Assembly: GCA_025451715.1 (NCBI GenBank)
Contig: JANWJY010000133.1
Span: forward strand, 1 to 18,908
Reading direction: 5' to 3'
Length of the DNA: 18,908 nucleotides
Source: Fimbriimonadaceae bacterium
GTDB taxonomy: Bacteria; Armatimonadota; Fimbriimonadia; Fimbriimonadales; Fimbriimonadaceae
The number at the start of each line of letters is the position of its first letter. Position 1 is the stretch's first letter. This document shows, one piece after another, positions 6,428 to 13,545 of the stretch. Below the pieces are notes generated by a model. It did not search any database. It was given only the letters and a program-made list of their open reading frames with translations, and had not been told where the DNA came from. Made by a program: the position numbers and the translations under genes.

Positions 6428-7512
6428 GCGCGCAGCCTTTTCAACAACCCCTCTTTCACCGTCGGCCACTCCTCCTTTAGCACAGAAAAGTAAACGCTGT
6501 CGCGGACATAGCCGTCGGGCATGACCATGTTGTGTCGGAAGATCCCCTCCTGTTTCGCGCCCATCTTGAGCATCGCCTTCTGGCTCTGGACGTTGCGAAG
6601 GTCGGTCTTGAGCTGCACGCGGATCGCGCCGAGGGTCTCGAAGGCGTGCCCGAGCATGAGGAGCTTGGTCTCCGGATTGACCTTTGTGCCACGGTGCTCC
6701 TTCTTGATCCAGGTGTGCCCGACCTCGAGGCCCTTGTCCGATGAGCGTATGTCGAAGAAGCTGCTGCTGCCGATCGCTTTACCAGTCTCCTTGTGCACGA
6801 TCGCATACGCGACGGTCAGTGGCATGCCGTTGCGGACGCTGATATAGTCTTGAAGACCGGACCTGTCGAACGAGCGCGGGAACGTCGGGAAGTACTGGAA
6901 CATCTCACTGTCGCAGGCTTCGGCCAGTTCGGATGCGCGCTTGATCGAGAGAGGCTCCAAGCGCACGACATAGCCCTCCATGACGATCGGTTTGACCCAG
7001 TCCTGGTCGAGCTGCGGTGCGTTTCCCCTCCGGCCAAAGAGCACACGTCGCGCCCTTCGCTTGCCGTGCTCCTGGACGTTGCTGGCCTGAAGCTCCGCGA
7101 CCACTCTCCTTGCCGGATCAAGCTGGACTCCCAGTTTGTCGAGGACTCGGCCGGCGAGCCCGTCGCCCTCCCGGACGAGTCCGAGCAGCAGGTGCTCGGT
7201 GCCGATATAGTCGTTGGCGAGGTCCCTCGCCTCGTCGTACGCGAGGTCGATGACGCGCTTCGCGCGCGGGGTCAGCGACATGTCCATGCTTGGGCGCGTC
7301 TCGCCGCGAGGCAACTGCTTTTCGACTTCTTCCCTGACCCGTAATAGGGACGCACCTAGTTGTTCGATGGCACGGCACCCTACACTGTCCGTCTCGCGCA
7401 ATAGGCCTAAGAGCAGGTGCTCGGTGGAGACGTATCCTTCTCCGAACCTCTGCGCCTCCTCCTGCGCGTAGAACACCACCTTTCTAGCCCGCTCGGTGAA
7501 CCGCTGCCACAT
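6424..7512 (-). CDS. Fusion of ClpA/ClpC-type N-domain with GNAT N-acetyltransferase
   Basis: A 362-residue fusion. Residues 1-145 form a double Clp N repeat: FTERARKVVFYAQEEA with STEHLLLGLLRE (29-40), then LTPRAKRVIDLAYDEA with GTEHLLLGLVRE (104-115). This module normally heads ClpC/ClpA unfoldases and binds adaptors and substrates. No Walker A or AAA+ segment follows. After a basic linker (KRRARRVLFGRRG, 151-163), residues about 180-350 form a RimJ/RimL-like GNAT domain with HRGTKVNPETKLLMLGHAFE (273-292) at the acetyl-CoA site and LKTDLRNVQSQKAMLKMGAK (301-320). It should transfer acetyl groups to an amine or protein N-terminus; the substrate is unknown. It starts 3 nt after the S9 peptidase stop with a GGGGGT ribosome-binding site, so the two are an operon. 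Its TAG stop overlaps the convergent gene. Confidence 0.9.
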   Translation of the reverse strand: MWQRFTERARKVVFYAQEEAQRFGEGYVSTEHLLLGLLRETDSVGCRAIEQLGASLLRVREEVEKQLPRGETRPSMDMSLTPRAKRVIDLAYDEARDLANDYIGTEHLLLGLVREGDGLAGRVLDKLGVQLDPARRVVAELQASNVQEHGKRRARRVLFGRRGNAPQLDQDWVKPIVMEGYVVRLEPLSIKRASELAEACDSEMFQYFPTFPRSFDRSGLQDYISVRNGMPLTVAYAIVHKETGKAIGSSSFFDIRSSDKGLEVGHTWIKKEHRGTKVNPETKLLMLGHAFETLGAIRVQLKTDLRNVQSQKAMLKMGAKQEGIFRHNMVMPDGYVRDSVYFSVLKEEWPTVKEGLLKRLRA

Positions 7513-7515
7513 GAC

Positions 7516-9714
7516 TTACCCCCGATTCAACTTCCAGTACAGGTACCGCATGATCTCGTCGTACACGTGTGGGCGCGAGGTCGCCTTGCCGATCGAGTGG
7601 TCGTCGCGCGGGTAGGCCATCAGGTCGAAGTGCTTTCGCTCGTCGATCAGCGCCTGCACCATGCGTGCAGTGTCTTGGTAGAGCACGTTGTCGTCGAGCA
7701 TCCCGTGGATGAGGAACAGGTTTCCGGTGAGGCCCGCCGCGTGCCACACCGGCGAGGTCTTCTTGTACACGTCCGGACCGTCCTTCTCCATCCCGAGGCG
7801 GCGGCGCGTGTACCACTCGTTGTACGACTTCCAGTCCGTTACGCTTGCGACCGCCACGCCGGTATCGAACACTCCCGGCGCGGTCAGCATAATCATGCAC
7901 GTGAGGAACCCGCCGTACGACCAGCCCCACACGCCGACGCGTTCGTCGTTCACATAGCCGAGCGACGACAGATATCTCTTTGCAGCGATCGCCTCTTGCG
8001 TGTCGATCACGCCCATCGACTTGTAGTACGAAGAGTTGCGCTCGCCTCCCTGTCCCCACGACGCCGCGAAGTCGACGTAGAGGCACACCATGTCTAGCTC
8101 TTGTGCGGCGTAATTCGCAAAGTGCCCGCCCCACGACATCTTCGCGCTGTTCGCGTACATGTCGGTCAGCAGCGCGGGGTGCTTTTTGGACTTGTCGAGC
8201 CCCTTCGGAGTGACCAGGAGGCCGTACATCTTGATTCCGTCGGGCCCGTCGAACGTGACCTGCTCGAAGTTCGCCCACGTCACCTTCTTGAAGTCTTCGA
8301 GCGGGGTGTTGGTTAGCCTCTTGATGCTCGGCTCGACCGAGTAAAGCTCCCACGGCACGCCTGGTGCGCTCGCTATGGTCGCCATTACTCTGCCGTCCTC
8401 GCTCACCATCGGCGGTGGGCACTCGTCGAAGCCCACGCGCGTGGCGACTCCGTTCTCGATCGGAACGTGGACGGTGAGGCGTCCGCCCGGCTCGATGACG
8501 GTGATCTCGGTCTTCATTGGTGACCTCGCCTGCGTCACCAGCACGATCCGGTCGCTCTCCTTGGGCCGCATGAACCCCGCGATGTCGTGCTGCTCCGCGT
8601 ATACCGCCTGCACGTCCTCTCCAGTTGGTGTCATAGAGTACAGCCCGCGGTTCACAAACTTGCCGTCGCGGATGTCGGTCGTAAACAGAACGCGGTTCGA
8701 GTCCCGCGTCCACGCTAGGTATCGAAAGTCCGGGATGTAGTTCTTGGGCGCCTTTTCGTTGTATGCGTCAAGCTTCTTCATCGTCGCAACGGGCACGATT
8801 GTGATCGTGGCCTCTTGGAAGTCGTCCTTGGTCCAGTACAGCGCAAACATCCCGCCGTCGGGGGACCACGCGTAGCTCGTCGGCCACATGTATCGCGGCA
8901 GTCCCTCTACGAACTTGATCAGTCCACCCTCGACGTCGGCGACGCCGATCTGCGTGTCGACGCTCATCTCTCCGTGCCACAGGCGCTGGATGTTGACGAC
9001 CTCCGCCTTCTCCTTGCTGAAGTCCATCATCACGTGGCTGCCGAGCTTGCTGGTGTCGGACCAAACGACTAGGAGCTTCGATCCGTCCGGCGACCAGTAA
9101 AACTCGTCGAGCGACGTGCCAGGCTTGCTGAGGAACGTGATCTGCTTGATGCCGCCCGTCTTGCGGTCGTAGCGGAAGAGGTTCTGCCCGCGAATGAACG
9201 CGATGTACTTGCCATCCGGCGAATAGCTTGCGCTCGTTACCTGTTCGTTCGTGTCGATCAGGGGCCGCAGGTCCTTCCCTTCCGGCGTGAACAGCCATAC
9301 GCGACCGCGATATGGCCCCGCCATGATCTCTTTGCTGTCGGGCGACCAGCGGTACCCGCCCATGCCGGCGTCATAGAGCTCCTCCTCCTTCTTCTGCAGG
9401 TCCGTGCGCACATCGTCCTGACGCGGGGCGCGAGCTATTTTCCCGCTCTCGACGATCTTCGTCTCCTTGCCCGTGCGTAGATCCATGACGTAGGCGTCGA
9501 GCATCCGCGCACCGTCCTTGTTGGTGCCGTACACGACGTAACGCCCGTCGGGTGACATTTGCTCGCCCACTGGGCTGCGGCCGTTGACGATCGGATATTC
9601 GTACAGCCGCTCGAGCGTCAGCCCGCTCTTGGGGACGGGAAGGGCCTGGGCGAAAACGTCTGGAGCGATCGACAAAAGCGAGAGCAAGACGAAAAACCGG
9701 AGGAATCGGACCAT
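7516..9714 (-). CDS. Exported S9-family prolyl oligopeptidase (DPP IV/acylaminoacyl-peptidase type)
   Basis: Serine peptidase of 732 residues. The signal peptide MVRFLRFFVLLSLLS..DVFAQA predicts export. Residues about 40-470 are a beta-propeller with repeated WSPDG/YSPDG blades (TolB/DPP IV-like), and about 490-732 are the alpha/beta-hydrolase domain. The triad is complete: nucleophile S599 in GWSYGGF, Asp in the DDNV motif (D674/D675), and H706 in RDDHSIGK. It should cleave short peptides, probably removing N-terminal dipeptides or acylated residues, in the periplasm or outside the cell. It starts 61 bp from a divergent small gene and is followed after 3 nt by the Clp-N/GNAT gene. A TAAAAA hexamer lies 9 nt before the ATG, a weaker version of the start-proximal -10 seen elsewhere. 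Confidence 0.94.
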   Translation of the reverse strand: MVRFLRFFVLLSLLSIAPDVFAQALPVPKSGLTLERLYEYPIVNGRSPVGEQMSPDGRYVVYGTNKDGARMLDAYVMDLRTGKETKIVESGKIARAPRQDDVRTDLQKKEEELYDAGMGGYRWSPDSKEIMAGPYRGRVWLFTPEGKDLRPLIDTNEQVTSASYSPDGKYIAFIRGQNLFRYDRKTGGIKQITFLSKPGTSLDEFYWSPDGSKLLVVWSDTSKLGSHVMMDFSKEKAEVVNIQRLWHGEMSVDTQIGVADVEGGLIKFVEGLPRYMWPTSYAWSPDGGMFALYWTKDDFQEATITIVPVATMKKLDAYNEKAPKNYIPDFRYLAWTRDSNRVLFTTDIRDGKFVNRGLYSMTPTGEDVQAVYAEQHDIAGFMRPKESDRIVLVTQARSPMKTEITVIEPGGRLTVHVPIENGVATRVGFDECPPPMVSEDGRVMATIASAPGVPWELYSVEPSIKRLTNTPLEDFKKVTWANFEQVTFDGPDGIKMYGLLVTPKGLDKSKKHPALLTDMYANSAKMSWGGHFANYAAQELDMVCLYVDFAASWGQGGERNSSYYKSMGVIDTQEAIAAKRYLSSLGYVNDERVGVWGWSYGGFLTCMIMLTAPGVFDTGVAVASVTDWKSYNEWYTRRRLGMEKDGPDVYKKTSPVWHAAGLTGNLFLIHGMLDDNVLYQDTARMVQALIDERKHFDLMAYPRDDHSIGKATSRPHVYDEIMRYLYWKLNRG

Positions 9715-9740
9715 TACGGCCCGTTTTTACCCGTGTCCAC

Positions 9741-9768
9741 TTCATCCTTCATCCTTCATCCTTCATCA
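9741..9768. repeat. Heptamer tandem repeat, four units of TTCATCC
   Basis: Three perfect TTCATCC units and a fourth ending in A (TTCATCA) lie between the divergent S9 peptidase and small-protein genes. The repeat ends 7 nt before the GTG at 9776, so it occupies the region where that gene's promoter should be. Heptamer arrays of this type are scattered in intergenic DNA of several bacterial phyla; their function is not known. Confidence 0.85.
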
Positions 9769-9775
9769 TTCCTAT

Positions 9776-10117
9776 GTGCCGACCCTCGTCATCGTCCGCG
9801 ACCACCCGAAGGACATCGCGCACCGCTACGCGATCATGTCATTGGACGGCAAGCAGGTCGCGAAGATGAAGTACAAAGAGAGGGTCGAGGTCCCAATCGC
9901 CACAGGAAGGCACACCCTGCAGGGCAAGAACGAGCTGGGAAAGGCGAGCACGATCGAGTTCGAAGCCAAGGACGGCGAGACCATCACGGTTCACATAGGC
10001 GGCATCCCGATCGGCTGCATATCCTGGTTCGCCGGCATCGTCCCGCCCACGCCGACCATCGTGATGCGGGTCAATCAGGGCTGGGGCGAGGTCAATGGAG
10101 TGAACTGGAAGGAGTGA
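9776..10117 (+). CDS. Small cytoplasmic protein of unknown function, possible PEGA/DUF2846-like beta fold
   Basis: A 113-residue protein without a signal peptide. The GTG at 9776 is chosen because sequence upstream in frame is the translated heptamer repeat and the antisense of the peptidase gene, while sequence from VPTLVIVRDHP onward looks like a real protein. The middle, DGKQVAKMKYKERVEVPIA then GRHTLQGKN and EFEAKDGETITVHIGG, has the alternating pattern and G-x-H-T turn of small PEGA-like beta sandwiches that present a DGK hairpin. The C-terminus is Pro/Gly-rich and ends VNWKE. I do not recognise a named family. It lies 21 bp upstream of the sugar ABC operon in the same direction, but that operon has its own -10-like element. 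Confidence 0.65.
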   Translation: MPTLVIVRDHPKDIAHRYAIMSLDGKQVAKMKYKERVEVPIATGRHTLQGKNELGKASTIEFEAKDGETITVHIGGIPIGCISWFAGIVPPTPTIVMRVNQGWGEVNGVNWKE

Positions 10118-10125
10118 GGGAAAGG

Positions 10126-10131
10126 TACGCT
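10126..10131 (+). promoter_or_regulatory. -10-like element TACGCT of the sugar ABC operon
   Basis: TACGCT lies 7 nt before the ATG at 10139, repeating the start-proximal arrangement seen at 892, 930 and 5264. No good -35 is seen at 17 nt. It predicts a leaderless message beginning with the binding-protein gene. Confidence 0.4.
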
Positions 10132-10138
10132 TTGTCCC

Positions 10139-11131
10139 ATGCGAACGGGAACGATTCTCGCCCTAGCTCTGCTCGCCCTCACCCTCGGCTGTAGCGGCGG
10201 AGACAAGACCGCCGAAGACGGCAAAGACACGAACGTCGTCGCAAAGAAGTACTCCATCGCAATGATTCCGAAGGGAACAATGCATGAGTTTTGGAAGACC
10301 GTCGAGGCAGGCGCGCGAAAGGGCGCGGAAGAGTTCAAAGTCGACCTGACTTGGAAAGGGCCGATAAAGGAGGACGACAAGAACCAGCAGATCCAGGTCG
10401 TCAACGACTTCATCGGCAACGTCGATGCGATCGCGCTCGCACCGCTCGACAGCAAAGGCTTGCGCGGCCCGGTCAAGCAGGCGAACGAAGCAGGCACACC
10501 GGTCATCATCTTCGACTCCGGCATCGAGGACAGCGAGATCGTGTCCTTCGTCGCCACTGACAACCACGCCGCAGGAATGAAGGCTGGCGAGGCAATGGCG
10601 AAGAAGCTTGGCGGTAAGGGCAAGGTCGTTGTTTTGCGCTACCTCGAGGGTTCAGCCAGCACGACGGAACGAGAAGAAGGGTTCATCATGGCCGCAAAGG
10701 CGGGAGGCCTCGAGATCGCAAGCGCCGACCAACACGCCGGAGCCTCTCCGGAAGAGGCGCGGCAGGCAGCGGGCCGATTGATCCAGCGCTTTGCCTCTGG
10801 TGGCAAGTTGACGATAGACGGGATGTTCGCGCCGAACGAATCGTCCGCATTTGGAACCTTGCTCGCCCTACAAGCATCGGGAATGGCGGGCAAGGTTTTG
10901 TTCTATGGTTTCGATTCGAGCGAGAAGCTGCTCGACGGAGTACGGAAGGGACACATCGAGGGTCTGATACTGCAAGACCCGTTCAACATGGGTTACCTGA
11001 CGGTAAAGACCATCGTGGCGCACCTGAAGGGCGAAAAGGTCGAGCCGATGACGGACACAGGATCGACGCTCGTCACGAAAGAAAACATCGACTCGGAGCC
11101 GGTCAAAAAGCTGCTCAACCCGCTCGGTTGA
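10139..11131 (+). CDS. Sugar ABC transporter substrate-binding lipoprotein (RbsB/Peripla_BP_4 type)
   Basis: Receptor of a carbohydrate-uptake-2 (ribose-type) importer, 330 residues. The lipoprotein signal MRTGTILALALLALTLGC has C18 as the lipidated cysteine and is followed by a charged linker to about residue 35. The mature part has the two-lobed periplasmic-binding-protein pattern: YSIAMIPKGTMHEFW at the first strand, then DAIALAPLDSKGL, GTPVIIFDSGI, VATDNHAAGMKAGE, TIDGMFAPNESSAFG and FYGFDSSEKLLDG. The GFDSSE and DNHAAG segments are the usual sugar-contact loops. Substrate is not readable from sequence; the adjacent aldolase and GH78 suggest rhamnose or a related deoxy sugar. The ATPase gene follows after 3 nt. 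Confidence 0.94.
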   Translation: MRTGTILALALLALTLGCSGGDKTAEDGKDTNVVAKKYSIAMIPKGTMHEFWKTVEAGARKGAEEFKVDLTWKGPIKEDDKNQQIQVVNDFIGNVDAIALAPLDSKGLRGPVKQANEAGTPVIIFDSGIEDSEIVSFVATDNHAAGMKAGEAMAKKLGGKGKVVVLRYLEGSASTTEREEGFIMAAKAGGLEIASADQHAGASPEEARQAAGRLIQRFASGGKLTIDGMFAPNESSAFGTLLALQASGMAGKVLFYGFDSSEKLLDGVRKGHIEGLILQDPFNMGYLTVKTIVAHLKGEKVEPMTDTGSTLVTKENIDSEPVKKLLNPLG

Positions 11132-11134
11132 CCG

Positions 11135-12601
11135 ATGGCCTTTCTCGAACTCCGCGGGATCGGCAAGAGGTTTGGGGCGACAGTCGCGCTCGAGGGCGTG
11201 GACCTCTCGGTAGAAACCGGTGAAGTGCACGCCCTCGTCGGCGAGAACGGCTCTGGAAAGTCGACTCTGATGCGTGTGCTTGCGGGGGTTGTATCGCGCG
11301 ACGCCGGTTCGATCCTCTTAGACGGTCGGTCGTTCGAGCCGCGAGACCCCGGCCACGCGCGGCTCTCCGGAGTCGCGATGATCCACCAGGAGCTTTCCTT
11401 GTGCGACCACCTCTCCGTCGTCGACAACGTTCTACTGGGGATGGAGAGGACACGGCTCGGTCTGCTGGACTCATCCGAGCAAGAGCGGATCGCGCGTTCG
11501 GCTCTTGACCGGCTCGGGCACGGCGACATCGACCTCTCAGTCCCGGTCGGACGGTATCCGATCTCAGTCCGGCAGACGATCGAGATCGCACGCGCCTTGG
11601 CGGTCGGTTGCCGAGTGATCGTGTTCGACGAGCCCACGAGCAGCCTGACGCTCAGCGATGCACAAAGATTGTTCTCGATCATTGACTCGCTGCGGGCTGA
11701 CGGGCACGCGGTGGTTTACATCTCGCACTTCTTCGACGAGGTGCGGCGCGTGTCCGACCGCTTTACCGTGCTCCGCGACGGAAGGAACGCAGGTGGCGGG
11801 GTAACTAAGGAGTTCACCGACGAGCAGATCATCTCGATGATGGTCGGGCGGGAGATCGCCGACCTGTATCCGCGCAGCGCGCACAATCCTGGTGAGGTCG
11901 CGCTCTCGCTGCACGGCCTTTCTGGCATGACAAAGCCTGCTGACGCGACGATCGAAGTCCGCGCAGGCGAGGTCCTCGGTATCTCAGGGCTCGCGGGCGC
12001 GGGCCGCACCGAGCTCTTGCGCGCGGTTTTCGGACTGGACCCCGTTAAGCGCGGGCGTGTGAAACTTCTTGCCCACGTCGGACCTGCGAGCCCCGCACAG
12101 AGGTGGGCGCAGGGCGCCGGAATGCTGAGCGAAGATCGAAAAAACGAGGGCCTCGCGCTTGGCATGACCGTCGCAGAGAACACACTGCTCACGACGCTGC
12201 CGCCATGGGTCTCACCCGGATGGGAGGCGCGCGCGGCGCAGTCCTCGATCGAACAGCTCGGCATCAAGACGCAGGGCCCGCACCAGCCCGTCCATGCGCT
12301 CAGCGGCGGGAACCAGCAGAAGGTCGCGCTCGCGCGGCTGCTCGCGCACGACGCCGACGTCTATCTGCTCGACGAGCCCACGCGCGGGATCGACGTCGCG
12401 AGCAAGGAACAGATCTACCAGCTCATCGACGCAGTTGCGCAGCGCGGCAAGGCGGTTCTCGTCGTGAGTAGCTACCTGCCCGAGCTTCTCGGCGTGTGCG
12501 ACCGGATTGCAGTGATGTCCCGCGGGCACCTCAGCCCCGCGCTGCCGGTGGCGCAGTGGTCGCAGGAGAGCCTGATGCACGAAGCGGTGGGGTCGGCATG
12601 A
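11135..12601 (+). CDS. Sugar ABC transporter ATP-binding protein (RbsA type, two NBDs)
   Basis: A 488-residue double ATPase of the ribose/xylose/rhamnose importer class. NBD1 has Walker A GENGSGKST (36-44), Q-loop HQELSL (84-89) and Walker B VIVFDEPTSSLT (161-172). Its signature is degraded to ISVRQ (143-147) in place of the usual LSVGQ. NBD2 has the degenerate Walker A of this class, GLAGAGRTE (285-293), an intact signature LSGGNQQ (389-395) and Walker B VYLLDEPTRGID (409-420). Combining sites across the dimer leaves one canonical ATP site (NBD1 Walker A with NBD2 signature) and one degenerate site. It lies 3 nt after the binding-protein gene and shares an ATGA overlap with the permease, so translation is probably coupled. 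Confidence 0.95.
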   Translation: MAFLELRGIGKRFGATVALEGVDLSVETGEVHALVGENGSGKSTLMRVLAGVVSRDAGSILLDGRSFEPRDPGHARLSGVAMIHQELSLCDHLSVVDNVLLGMERTRLGLLDSSEQERIARSALDRLGHGDIDLSVPVGRYPISVRQTIEIARALAVGCRVIVFDEPTSSLTLSDAQRLFSIIDSLRADGHAVVYISHFFDEVRRVSDRFTVLRDGRNAGGGVTKEFTDEQIISMMVGREIADLYPRSAHNPGEVALSLHGLSGMTKPADATIEVRAGEVLGISGLAGAGRTELLRAVFGLDPVKRGRVKLLAHVGPASPAQRWAQGAGMLSEDRKNEGLALGMTVAENTLLTTLPPWVSPGWEARAAQSSIEQLGIKTQGPHQPVHALSGGNQQKVALARLLAHDADVYLLDEPTRGIDVASKEQIYQLIDAVAQRGKAVLVVSSYLPELLGVCDRIAVMSRGHLSPALPVAQWSQESLMHEAVGSA

Positions 12602-13545
12602 AGGGGCTCAAGAACACGATCGGGCTCGTCGTCGCGCTCGCGGTCCTGTACGCCGTGTTCGCGTTTATGATCGGCGAGAACTTCACGAGCGTGCTCACGA
12701 TCGAGAACATGCTCAAGAACAGCACGATCGTCGGTCTGGTGGCCGTGGGGATGACGTTCGTGATCGTGTCCGCCGGCATTGATCTGTCGGTCGGGTCCAT
12801 GGTCGCCTTTGTGACAGTCGTGTTCGCTTTTGCTTTGGAGCGTGGCGCGGGCGTTGCGATGGCGTCTTTGTGGGCGCTCGTCGCGGGCGTCGGGGCGGGA
12901 TTGGTGAACGGTGCACTGATTGTCGGGCTCCGCATCACACCGTTCATCGTCACGCTCGGCACTTTGCTGATGTTGCGTGGTGCCGCGAAGGGCCTCTCGG
13001 GCGGCAACCCGATCTACCCCGACAACTCGGGGTGGGTCGAGTCGCTAATGCTGACGAAGGGCGGCAGTGACGCGTTGAGCATTCCGCCGGGCGTTTGGAT
13101 CTTGGTGGCTGTTGCTGTGCTCGCAGCAGTGGCGCTGCGGTACACACGGTTTGGTCGGCACACCGTTGCGGTCGGATCGAACGAGCAGGCCGCGCGGTTG
13201 TGCGGCGTTCCAGTCGCGCGGATCAAGGTCGCTGTGTACAGCCTGGTCGGCGTGTGCGCAGTCTTGGCGGGTCTGGTGCAGGTTTCGCTTTTGACGGGCG
13301 GCGATCCGACGATCCAAGAGGGCCTGGAGCTGCAGGTGATCGCTGCGGTCGTGATCGGCGGCGCCTCATTGGCCGGTGGGACGGGATCGATCGGTGGCAC
13401 ACTGTTAGGGGTGCTCATCATGGAAGTGATCCGCACGGGCTCTTCGCTCATCGGGTGGCCGAACTGGGTGCAGCAGATCGTCACCGGCGCGATCATCATC
13501 GTCGCCGTCGCGCTCGACCAGGTCCGGCACAGGAGGGCCGCGTAA
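12598..13545 (+). CDS. Sugar ABC transporter permease (RbsC type)
   Basis: A 315-residue membrane subunit of the ribose-type importer with about 8-10 hydrophobic helices. Family segments visible are VAVGMTFVIVSAGIDLSVGS in the first third, RITPFIVTLGTLLMLRGAAKG in the middle, the cytoplasmic EAA-like loop TRFGRHTVAVGSNEQAARLCG-VPVARIK, and GGASLAGGTGSIGGTLLGVL near the C-terminus. The ATG at 12598 overlaps the ATPase stop (ATGA). Longer in-frame starts exist from 12496 but run through the ATPase gene and would add a Pro/Arg-rich leader before the first helix. The stop overlaps the aldolase start (TAATG). Confidence 0.94.
   Translation: MKGLKNTIGLVVALAVLYAVFAFMIGENFTSVLTIENMLKNSTIVGLVAVGMTFVIVSAGIDLSVGSMVAFVTVVFAFALERGAGVAMASLWALVAGVGAGLVNGALIVGLRITPFIVTLGTLLMLRGAAKGLSGGNPIYPDNSGWVESLMLTKGGSDALSIPPGVWILVAVAVLAAVALRYTRFGRHTVAVGSNEQAARLCGVPVARIKVAVYSLVGVCAVLAGLVQVSLLTGGDPTIQEGLELQVIAAVVIGGASLAGGTGSIGGTLLGVLIMEVIRTGSSLIGWPNWVQQIVTGAIIIVAVALDQVRHRRAA
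13531..13536 (+). promoter_or_regulatory. Strong Shine-Dalgarno AGGAGG for the zinc-finger aldolase
   Basis: AGGAGG lies inside the permease 3' end, 8 nt before the ATG at 13545. It fixes the start so that the zinc finger is part of the protein and not a separate upstream peptide. Confidence 0.75.

Noticed and set aside
9741..9768. CRISPR array
   Set aside because: The units are contiguous 7-mers without spacers, and no cas gene is nearby.
9584..9775. N-terminal extension of the small 9776 gene
   Set aside because: It runs antisense through the peptidase signal peptide and then translates the TTCATCC repeat (HPSSFILHHS), which is not protein-like.
12496..12597. Longer start of the permease
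   Set aside because: It lies inside the ATPase gene in another frame; ATG 12598 with an ATGA overlap precedes the first membrane helix directly.
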